Shown here in pieces: positions 1-6,111 of a stretch of 6,530 bases of DNA (position 1 is the first letter of the stretch; every line of letters starts with the position of its first letter). The notes under the pieces were generated by a model. That model was given only the letters and a program-made list of their open reading frames with translations, had not been told where the DNA came from and ran no database searches. A program made the position numbers and the translations under genes. Origin of the DNA: Weeksellaceae bacterium (GTDB lineage Bacteria > Bacteroidota > Bacteroidia > Flavobacteriales > Weeksellaceae); NCBI GenBank assembly GCA_022701475.1, contig JAKOOI010000020.1:1-6530 (forward strand), written 5' to 3'.

Positions 1-26
1 GGATTTTCATATGTTTACAATATTTG

Positions 27-1019
27 ATGGAAAAAATAAACGGATTTTTGTTGGTCATTGTTCTTCCGCTTTTGCTGTTTTTCATATCCTATTACGGCTT
101 TGAAACCTCTTATGTGTTGGGAATAAAAACCTGGGAAAAAGCTCCGGATTTTATGTTTTCGTCAGTCTATGCTTATCGTGTACTTCCAAACTATCTAAGT
201 ATACATGTTACTGACGCACTGGGTTTTATCATTGATCATTACCTGCCCTCCTCAAAAGGTTTTATTGTAAAACAGGGATCTCTTTTTTACCACAGCACTT
301 TTCTGATCAATGCCTTCTTTTTCATTCTTACATCCATTACTCTGGATGTTATACTGAAATTAAGGCCTGTGGAGCTTCTTTCCAATAAGAATGTCAGGAG
401 AATGGTTCACCTGATTGCTGTATTTTTCATAGTGATCATGCAATATGTTCCTACCAACTGCGACTGTATGGCTATGTTTTTTTACTGTTGGGGGATTTAT
501 TTTACCCTTCGGTACCTGCATGCCGGCAAGTCTGCTGATCTGGCTGCCCTGGCATTAATTATAGGGGTTTCAACATTCATACGGGAGACGGCATGTCTGA
601 ACATAGCCTTTTTTGCCGCAGTTTTTATCCATCCTGAAAATCTTGGAAGGAAGAAATTTGTTTTCATAAAAGAAACGGTATTGCTGCTTGTTGCTTTTAT
701 TGTGCCGTATATAGGACTAAGAATGGTAATCCGTCAGGAGGCGTCTTTTTTCGAAGGGCTGTATCTTATCAAGAATTTTACAAGTCCGTATAATCTGGCG
801 GGTCTTTTATTTGGAATCCTCAGCATCTATTTTAGTTATAGCTTTTCCGGTCTTCCGGGAAGAAAGATAATCCGGAGATACTTTTTTTTCTCCCTGCCTT
901 ATCTCATGATGATTGCATTGGTAGGGCTGTTCTGGGAGACCAGGCTTTTTATGCCGTTGCTGCTGGCTGCTGTTGTAATGGCATCGCATAAATTTAAAAA
1001 TATGATTGTACAGGAATGA
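27..1019 (+). CDS. Multipass inner-membrane protein, possibly GT-C-like, in a surface-polysaccharide operon
   Basis: This gene encodes about 330 residues, mostly hydrophobic, with roughly nine or ten predicted membrane segments (around residues 6-21, 88-110, 126-140, 149-164, 170-181, 190-201, 216-232, 256-272, 287-301 and 308-319). A loop of about 65 residues between the first two segments carries APDFMF and YRVLPNYLS (residues 39-58). Other notable motifs are FIRETA (184-189) and WETRLFMPL (303-311) near the C-terminus. A large first loop plus such Arg/Glu motifs recalls GT-C-fold glycosyltransferases and polymerase-like proteins, but I do not recognise a named family. Its stop overlaps the start of an EpsG-like gene, so the two are probably translationally coupled. 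I chose ATG at 27; TTG at 24 is an alternative. The frame stays open to the window's left edge, so a start outside the window is possible. No good ribosome binding site is visible. The coding call is secure; the function is weak. Confidence 0.85.
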   Translation: MEKINGFLLVIVLPLLLFFISYYGFETSYVLGIKTWEKAPDFMFSSVYAYRVLPNYLSIHVTDALGFIIDHYLPSSKGFIVKQGSLFYHSTFLINAFFFILTSITLDVILKLRPVELLSNKNVRRMVHLIAVFFIVIMQYVPTNCDCMAMFFYCWGIYFTLRYLHAGKSADLAALALIIGVSTFIRETACLNIAFFAAVFIHPENLGRKKFVFIKETVLLLVAFIVPYIGLRMVIRQEASFFEGLYLIKNFTSPYNLAGLLFGILSIYFSYSFSGLPGRKIIRRYFFFSLPYLMMIALVGLFWETRLFMPLLLAAVVMASHKFKNMIVQE

Positions 1020-2152
1020 GTTTATTACACCCTTATTACATCATCGCCATCATTTATATGCTGTTTTTCAGTTATCAGGAAGTCTTTCATGGTAAAGTTG
1101 ATAAAAAGTGGCTCTGGATCCTGGGCGCTTATCTGGTGATCATAGCAGGGCTCCGGAATGAGGTCGGGCCCGATTACGGAAGCTATCGTGGAATTTACGT
1201 TTATTCCGATACCAAGGAGTATATTTCAATTTTCATGAAGGGGCTCAATATGAATCCTCCTCAGGCTGTAGAGGTAGAATGGCTTTACACACTTATCAAT
1301 AAGATTTTGCTGAATGTATTCAATGCACCGTTTTATATTCTTACGCTGGTCATTGCTTTGCTTGCTGTCTTTTTCAAAGTTGAATATACGGATGATAATA
1401 CTTTCTATCCTTTCACTTTCATGTTGCTGGTATTTATCCCAGGCTTTTTCATTGGGGAAAGCGGTCAGATCAGGCAGAATCTCGCTTCGTTTATTGCCTA
1501 TTTTGGAATAAGGTATATCAAGCAACGGAAATTATGGGCGTATTTCATATGTATTTATCTGGCCGCGGGAATTCACAGTGTATGTTATATATTCCTGCCC
1601 ATGTACTGGCTGGTAAGGATTCCTCTGAACAAGTTTATGATGCTGGGTATGATCATCCTTTCCGTGTTTTTATCCCCTTTCGAGATTTACCGTTCATTCG
1701 GGGGAATTCTGGACGGGATGGCTGCAGATAACCTGGCCATCGGTTTCAACGGGTATGTTAATGAATCGGCGGAAAGGCTTAACGGCGCTTTCGGGATGCC
1801 TGAGCTGATTATGCTTATCCAGACTTTCTTTCTCTTTACTTTTGACACCCAGATGAAGGAGAAGTTTCCTTATTATGAGTACCACAGGGCTTATGCAGTA
1901 ATAGGCATTTGTTTTTACTTCATTTTCAGGAGCAATCCTATTTTCTCTTCCAGGCTGGCAGGCGCTTTTATCGGTTTTGCTTATATCATCATTCCCAATG
2001 CGATGTATGTAGTTACCTCTGAAAAGAAAAAACTGATTTATGCTTTTATCATTTCATTTACTATTTTCAATTTTGTGGTTTTCGCTATCTTCAGAAATAT
2101 CACGGCGGGAAGATTTACGATAGACCTCTATAAGAATTATATTTTACCGTAA
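1016..2152 (+). CDS. EpsG family protein (exopolysaccharide/O-antigen polymerase-like)
   Basis: This 378-residue integral membrane protein has about ten hydrophobic segments and matches the EpsG pattern. After the second membrane segment it has AGLRNEVGPDYGSY (44-57), like the family's GLR..VG.DY..Y signature. EVEWLY (86-91) precedes the third segment, IRQNLA (152-157) lies in the middle, a histidine sits in GIHSVCY (185-191), and SRLAGAF (312-318) is near the end. EpsG proteins act in exopolysaccharide assembly and are thought to be Wzy-like polymerases of lipid-linked repeat units at the cytoplasmic membrane; the exact product here is unknown. The length is normal for the family. ATG at 1016 overlaps the upstream stop by four bases, with AGGA just before it, which indicates translational coupling. 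A strong terminator follows 19 bases after the stop, so this is the last gene of its operon. The family call is fairly confident; the substrate is unknown. Confidence 0.85.
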   Translation: MSLLHPYYIIAIIYMLFFSYQEVFHGKVDKKWLWILGAYLVIIAGLRNEVGPDYGSYRGIYVYSDTKEYISIFMKGLNMNPPQAVEVEWLYTLINKILLNVFNAPFYILTLVIALLAVFFKVEYTDDNTFYPFTFMLLVFIPGFFIGESGQIRQNLASFIAYFGIRYIKQRKLWAYFICIYLAAGIHSVCYIFLPMYWLVRIPLNKFMMLGMIILSVFLSPFEIYRSFGGILDGMAADNLAIGFNGYVNESAERLNGAFGMPELIMLIQTFFLFTFDTQMKEKFPYYEYHRAYAVIGICFYFIFRSNPIFSSRLAGAFIGFAYIIIPNAMYVVTSEKKKLIYAFIISFTIFNFVVFAIFRNITAGRFTIDLYKNYILP

Positions 2153-2171
2153 TTTTTATTGTAACTAATAT

Positions 2172-2205
2172 AAAGACAGCATTTTGTAAATGCTGTCTTT
2201 TTTTT
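2172..2205 (+). terminator. Rho-independent terminator of the two-gene membrane operon
   Basis: A perfect 11-bp stem pairs 2172-2182 (AAAGACAGCAT) with 2190-2200 (ATGCTGTCTTT). Two further T-A pairs shrink the loop to TGT at 2185-2187. The 3' arm runs into eight consecutive T residues (2198-2205). It lies 19 bases after the stop of the EpsG-like gene, so it should separate that operon from the secreted-protein gene downstream. The run of A at the 5' arm means it might also work weakly on the other strand. Confidence 0.93.
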
Positions 2206-2465
2206 ATGATGTAACCTGCAATGGATGTAACGGGCTCTTGAAATTAAAAATTTGTGAAATCATATACCCGTGTATTCTCTGATTTAAAAAAATACTGTAT
2301 TTTCGCTAAAATTTAAAGGGTTAAATATAAGTTATGCAACGATAAGCTAATTATGTTATACTTTTATAGTGTGAATTATTTTATACTATTATTATTTATA
2401 AAATAAATTGATTTATATTGATAAAGGTTTAAATGTTGTATGATTTATAAGCACAAAGTCAGATT
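2206..2465. other. AT-rich intergenic leader upstream of the T9SS protein gene
   Basis: About 260 bases between the terminator and the secreted-protein start hold no credible gene. The DNA becomes very AT-rich from about 2280. The octamer GATGTAAC occurs twice, at 2208-2215 and 2224-2231. Because a strong terminator lies upstream, a promoter for the secreted-protein gene should be here, but I see only imperfect matches to the Bacteroidota -7 element TAnnTTTG: TATTTTCG at 2298-2305, TACTTTTA at 2359-2366, and a TTG at 2418-2420 spaced 18 bases from TATGATTT at 2439-2446. None is convincing. No Shine-Dalgarno site precedes the ATG at 2466, which is usual in this phylum. Confidence 0.6.
2376..2406. 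repeat. AT-only inverted repeat in the leader of the T9SS protein gene
   Basis: TTATTTTATA at 2376-2385 is the exact reverse complement of TATAAAATAA at 2397-2406, separated by 11 bases. It could be a regulator binding site or a DNA-flexibility element 60-90 bases upstream of the start codon. Such palindromes also arise easily by chance in DNA this AT-rich, so a regulatory role is only a possibility. Confidence 0.35.
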
Positions 2466-5400
2466 ATGAAAAAAGCAGTCAGAAATTTAGCGGCAATAAT
2501 AGGTTGCCTGATGGTACATGGTACCTATGCTAAAGAACAAGGAATACAGGCATTCCCTACTCTCGGAAATCCCGGAATTACCAGGTTGAAAAATCCCGAT
2601 TCCTTATTTTTCCCCCGAAGCATAGTGCACAAAACAAAAGCCGGATTATCAGCAGGCAATGATAGTCTGGATCTGAAAAACGTTTCTTCCAGGCTTGCAG
2701 GCCCGGACTGGACAAAAGCTCCCAATAGTTATATATTTGATCCTTCCCAGAATGCGGACGGATTGTATATCCCGGTAAGGAAAGCTTATGTCATGTGGCA
2801 GCAGGACCGTTATATGGGAGGGATGACCATTCCGAACGGCAGGCTGACCGCAGATGTCCTGTGGGAAGATGTTCACGGATTAATAAAATCTGCCTCTCAG
2901 TATGCGCTGGAGGTTGTGGATTCAGGACAGAATGCCAAGATTAAAGTTCCGATCAACAAGGCAAAGAAAGGCAATGCAGTCATTGTATTCCGGGTAAATG
3001 GCGATATTTACTGGTCATGGCATATCTGGGTGACCGATAATCCTTCGAACGGGTCTACCTATAAAAGCTATCCCAATATAACACGAGAAAGAACGGACGG
3101 AACCATTGAACTTATCCCGGATGAAGAATGGGGCTGGATGGACAGGAATTTAGGTGCTGTCAGCGGATCTGTAACGGCCGGAGAATGGAACAGGAACGGC
3201 GGGTTGCTGTACCAGTGGGGCAGAAAGGATCCTATTCCGCCTCTGGTGTACAGGGGCAATGATTTTTATGAAGTGACAGGGTCTGTTGGACGGGTAAGGC
3301 ACAGGGGGGCACGCAATTTTACCGGAGCCACCAATATAGATAACCTGAGAAGATTTATCACATTATCGAATGCTACCATCAGCAATAATCTCAGAACTGC
3401 TGTAAGAAATCCTTTAAGCCTCATTTATATCAATAAAGACGATAATTCCGGTCTCGCCTATTATAATAACAATACCAACCTTATGGTGAACTGGTTTGGA
3501 AGGATGAATGGATTGAACGACAGTCAGCTGCCTGAGCTCAACCTATGGTCGGATAATTCGCGGGGCCGTATCGATACTAACTATAATTCGGACAACGCGG
3601 CACAGCCTTACCGCAATAAATCGGCTTATGATCCCTGCCCGAATGGCTGGAGAATTCCTTCTGTACTTGTTGCAAATCTGGCCTCGGCTTCCTATGTGGA
3701 TGATATCAGAGTAGACTATTCCCCGTATGGCGTAAGAACCAATATGGCTAAGAACGTGTTTGAGGCAAACAACTATCATAAAATAAAGCCAACGGATTCC
3801 GGTGTTCCTTCCTTTATGACAAACTTTAAGCTCTATACCAATATCGGATTTGATCTGTCTAATGTCGGAGGCTATAATATGGGGTTATTTCCCGGAACCG
3901 GCGCCTTATCCATTAATGCACATCAGGGACAATACTCAGACCAGCATCATGTGGCCCTGTGGACAGCTACTATGCCGAGACATTTTGATACTACGCCTGC
4001 CGTGGGAGCAAGGACGTTGTTTATGATTCCCGATAAAGGACAGCCGGACATCCCGGATTCTTCATTTCCTGATGTAAAGGGCAGATATTGGTATTTCCCG
4101 TTAGGTACAGGAGTGACTTCGGATGCCGGTGGCTGCCGCTGCATCAAGGATCCCCTGTATGTAGTGAATGATTATGACTTCCCTACAGAGTACCTGGTAC
4201 CTGAAACGGAGTACCGGGAAGGACTTGACAACCCGAATGCTTACCAGGTGGTGAAAAGCGCTTCCGCTTTTACCATTGATATTCCTGTAAGCAAAGCATT
4301 TTCCGTACAGAGCCAGCTCCTGAATAATAAGGATATCCTGAACCCTGTCAATTTCAATAACCTTCAGACTAAAGTTTTATGGACTACCAATACCAATTTA
4401 TTAAGTAATGTATCCGTAATAAACCCTTCTCCCGGTTCATTGGGTGCCATTGCTTCTTCAAGAATTTCAGTAACGGTAAATCCCAATCAGAGCGGAAATG
4501 CTGTCATTACTTTACATAACGGAAATCTTGCTAATCCGGTCTACTGGTCCTGGCATATCTGGGTAACCGATACTCCTGTCAGTTCCTACAATTATACAAC
4601 CGAATTGCCGATGACATCCGTTACAAATTATATTAACTATGTACAGAAAGCGGATAATGTATTCCAGACAGAATTCATGGACCGGAATCTTGGGGCTACC
4701 GATGCATTTCCTCTTGTAGCCAATCCATTGTCTCCTTCTTCCGCCGAGCTTGCGAAAATCAAAGCTTCTACAGGAATGCATTATCAGTGGGGAAGAAAAG
4801 ATCCGATTCCTGTATTTCAGTATGCGGATGACCGGGCATCATATCCGGTTTATCTGGGAAATGTAACGGCAAGTGGAACTACAGTGTACAGTACGCTTTC
4901 TGCTGCTGCTTACAATGATATGGCAGGCAGTTACATTGTGCCTTACAATACCTATGCAGCCGCTTCCAATGTTCAGTCTGCTGACAGGCCATCGGAAAAA
5001 ATTGCAAAAATTTTATCATATTCGGTTAGAAATCCTTTGGTATATATGATTCCGAGCAGCTTTGCACCGTTCAGTAGTGCCAATGCCGCCTATACCAATG
5101 GAACGGACTGGCTGGCTACTGAGCCTAACCTGGCGCCGGACCGATGGGGAAGAGGCGGCGAAAAATCACCTTTTGATCCATGCCCGGCCGGTTGGAGAAT
5201 CCCGGATGTCCTGGGAATAGCTATTGTTTCCAATCAGGATTTCGGCCTTACCCCTTTCTATAAAAAGGATAAAAATGTAGCCACTTCCTACAGCGTAATC
5301 AGTGATTATCTGGGGCAGCGGGTAAGAAGGAGCGCTTCGGCAAGTTATACCATCGGATATATGTTCAATGACCCGTCCTACAGGATCGGCAATTACCCGA

Positions 5401-5969
5401 ATCCGGGTTCGCGCGGTTTCAGAAGTGTTATAACCAATCAGAGTGCTGCCGGAACATTCAATGCGATTAATTTCCAGTATCCTGGAGTGTGGACTGCTGC
5501 GTTGAACAGCAATTATATGGGAAGACCGGTAAATGTATTGTTTGATACGGCTTCCAATGCCAACCGTATGATTGTTTATCATGATAATAACGATCCTTAT
5601 TTCGGGATGAGCTGCCGTTGTGCGAAAATAAAATATGACGCACAGGGAAATGAAGAAGGGGTAATCCCAAGACTTCAGATTACCTCACTGCCCGTAACCA
5701 GGCCTGCCGCTGTCTTAACGGAGGAAACCGTTCAGGTGGCAGCCAGGGAAAAAACCACATTCTTCCCGAATCCGGTAATCAGCGAGCTGCACGTAAGAAC
5801 ACCCGATCAGAAAGACGGGTATTACTATCAGGTTTATAATATGTCCGGACAACTGGTGAAAACCGGAAAATTTGAAAACGGTAAAACCGATCTTTCTGCA
5901 CTGATCTCAGGAATCTATCTGTTAAGAATTAATGATTCTAAAGAAATGGTAAAGATCATCAAACAATAA
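2466..5969 (+). CDS. Secreted T9SS type A cargo protein with two tandem FISUMP-like modules
   Basis: This 1167-residue protein starts with a signal peptide (about 1-23: basic MKKAVRN, then a hydrophobic stretch, cleavage plausible after TYA). Residues 24-80 match nothing I know. Two tandem modules follow. Module A (about 82-566) has IPV at 102-104, WSWHIWVTD at 183-191, WMDRNLGA at 224-231, YQWGRKDPIP at 249-258, VRNPL at 313-317, DPCPNGWRIP at 389-398, LWTA at 498-501 and CRC at 557-559. Module B (about 586-1057) repeats these at 606, 694-702, 738-744, 773-782, 854, 904-913, 1009 and 1050-1052. The DPCPxGWR and terminal RC(I/A)K pattern resembles the FISUMP (TIGR02145) domain. A linker leads to a type A sorting domain (about 1098-1167) starting FFPNPV and ending in GIYLLRI plus a Lys-rich tail. 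The protein should cross the outer membrane by T9SS and be cell-surface anchored or released. No catalytic motif is visible; adhesion or glycan binding is a guess. It sits between two terminators and so forms its own unit. Confidence 0.95.
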   Translation: MKKAVRNLAAIIGCLMVHGTYAKEQGIQAFPTLGNPGITRLKNPDSLFFPRSIVHKTKAGLSAGNDSLDLKNVSSRLAGPDWTKAPNSYIFDPSQNADGLYIPVRKAYVMWQQDRYMGGMTIPNGRLTADVLWEDVHGLIKSASQYALEVVDSGQNAKIKVPINKAKKGNAVIVFRVNGDIYWSWHIWVTDNPSNGSTYKSYPNITRERTDGTIELIPDEEWGWMDRNLGAVSGSVTAGEWNRNGGLLYQWGRKDPIPPLVYRGNDFYEVTGSVGRVRHRGARNFTGATNIDNLRRFITLSNATISNNLRTAVRNPLSLIYINKDDNSGLAYYNNNTNLMVNWFGRMNGLNDSQLPELNLWSDNSRGRIDTNYNSDNAAQPYRNKSAYDPCPNGWRIPSVLVANLASASYVDDIRVDYSPYGVRTNMAKNVFEANNYHKIKPTDSGVPSFMTNFKLYTNIGFDLSNVGGYNMGLFPGTGALSINAHQGQYSDQHHVALWTATMPRHFDTTPAVGARTLFMIPDKGQPDIPDSSFPDVKGRYWYFPLGTGVTSDAGGCRCIKDPLYVVNDYDFPTEYLVPETEYREGLDNPNAYQVVKSASAFTIDIPVSKAFSVQSQLLNNKDILNPVNFNNLQTKVLWTTNTNLLSNVSVINPSPGSLGAIASSRISVTVNPNQSGNAVITLHNGNLANPVYWSWHIWVTDTPVSSYNYTTELPMTSVTNYINYVQKADNVFQTEFMDRNLGATDAFPLVANPLSPSSAELAKIKASTGMHYQWGRKDPIPVFQYADDRASYPVYLGNVTASGTTVYSTLSAAAYNDMAGSYIVPYNTYAAASNVQSADRPSEKIAKILSYSVRNPLVYMIPSSFAPFSSANAAYTNGTDWLATEPNLAPDRWGRGGEKSPFDPCPAGWRIPDVLGIAIVSNQDFGLTPFYKKDKNVATSYSVISDYLGQRVRRSASASYTIGYMFNDPSYRIGNYPNPGSRGFRSVITNQSAAGTFNAINFQYPGVWTAALNSNYMGRPVNVLFDTASNANRMIVYHDNNDPYFGMSCRCAKIKYDAQGNEEGVIPRLQITSLPVTRPAAVLTEETVQVAAREKTTFFPNPVISELHVRTPDQKDGYYYQVYNMSGQLVKTGKFENGKTDLSALISGIYLLRINDSKEMVKIIKQ
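2709..4163 (+). repeat. Module A of the tandem duplication inside the secreted protein
   Basis: This is the first copy of the module of about 485 residues (residues 82-566). Its first part reads like a beta-sandwich or Ig-like fold ending in GNAVIVF...YWSWHIWVTD. Its second part is FISUMP-like, with DRNLGA, YQWGRKDPIP, VRNPL, DPCPNGWRIP, LWTA and GCRCIKDP in order. Boundaries are approximate, set from the outermost alignable segments. Its only cysteines are C391, C557 and C559. Confidence 0.8.
4221..5636 (+). repeat. Module B of the tandem duplication inside the secreted protein
   Basis: This is the second copy (residues 586-1057), offset by roughly 493-524 residues from module A depending on the motif, so loops have gained and lost length. 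YQWGRKDPIP is identical in both copies, but its 30 bases differ at five third-codon positions. This points to an old duplication under protein-level selection rather than a recent one. Its only cysteines are C906, C1050 and C1052, matching the module A positions. Confidence 0.8.
5757..5966 (+). other. T9SS type A C-terminal sorting domain (Por_Secre_tail, TIGR04183-like)
   Basis: Residues 1098-1167 of the secreted protein begin with FFPNPV, continue with a YQVYNMSGQLVKTGKF strand pair and LSALISGIYLLRI, and end in a Lys-rich tail (KEMVKIIKQ). This order (PNP, then xxYNxxGQxV, then LxxGxYxLxI, then KxxK) is the standard layout of the type A signal recognised by the T9SS. In characterised systems it is removed at the outer membrane when the protein is released or attached to a surface lipopolysaccharide. 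Confidence 0.93.
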
Positions 5970-5989
5970 CCGGAACGGATACGGTTCTT

Positions 5990-6084
5990 AAAGGAAATAA
6001 AACAGCGGTTCAGTTAAAATCATTATTTTTGGGCATCCAAAAAAATGATCAAGCTACCGGAAGCGCTGTTTTGTTTCCTTTTTT
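5990..6084 (+). terminator. Long nested-hairpin terminator after the T9SS protein gene
   Basis: The outer stem pairs 5990-6007 with 6064-6081 over 18 bp with one T-G wobble (5998/6073). Six T residues follow at 6079-6084. Inside lies a second hairpin, 6019-6032 with 6037-6049, of 13 bp with one bulged A (6025) and loop GCAT (6033-6036). It begins 20 bases after the stop codon. The outer stem and T tract support intrinsic termination; the nesting and the loop of about 56 bases are unusual for a simple terminator. The strand-symmetrical stem also suggests RNA 3'-end protection as a possible role. Confidence 0.75.
6024..6031 (+). promoter_or_regulatory. Candidate -7 promoter element (TAnnTTTG) for the downstream membrane gene
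   Basis: TATTTTTG at 6024-6031 is a perfect match to the Bacteroidota -7 consensus TAnnTTTG. No TTTG or TTG lies at the expected spacing upstream (around 6000), so the -33 half is missing. If used, transcription would start near 6038 and give a leader of about 74 bases carrying the 3' half of the nested hairpin. A chance match in AT-rich DNA is quite possible. Confidence 0.3.
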
Positions 6085-6111
6085 ATTTAAAAACCTCTCC
6101 AAAAACACAGC

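Noticed and set aside
11..112. Short frame beginning at ATG 11, in a different frame from the first gene
   Set aside because: It reaches a stop after about 33 codons and overlaps the membrane protein's first hydrophobic segment. It could be the tail of an upstream gene, but nothing in it supports that.
2466..2540. Possible lipoprotein signal around C14 (IIGC)
   Set aside because: The hydrophobic stretch before C14 is very short and continues past it to a plausible signal peptidase I site after TYA. T9SS type A cargo normally uses signal peptidase I.
5166..5582. Open frame of 138 codons on the minus strand within the secreted-protein gene
   Set aside because: It lies wholly antisense to a well-supported coding region with clear domain motifs, and its translation shows no recognisable feature.
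2709..5636. Tandem modules as a recent duplication or assembly artefact
   Set aside because: Even the identical YQWGRKDPIP motif differs at five synonymous bases, and the modules differ in length and most residues, so this is a real and old duplication.
5990..6084. Integron attC site or transposon end formed by the long inverted repeat
   Set aside because: The attC core motifs (RYYYAAC and GTTRRRY) are not at the arm ends, there is no flanking target duplication, and there is no integrase or transposase. A T tract directly after the stem fits a terminator better.
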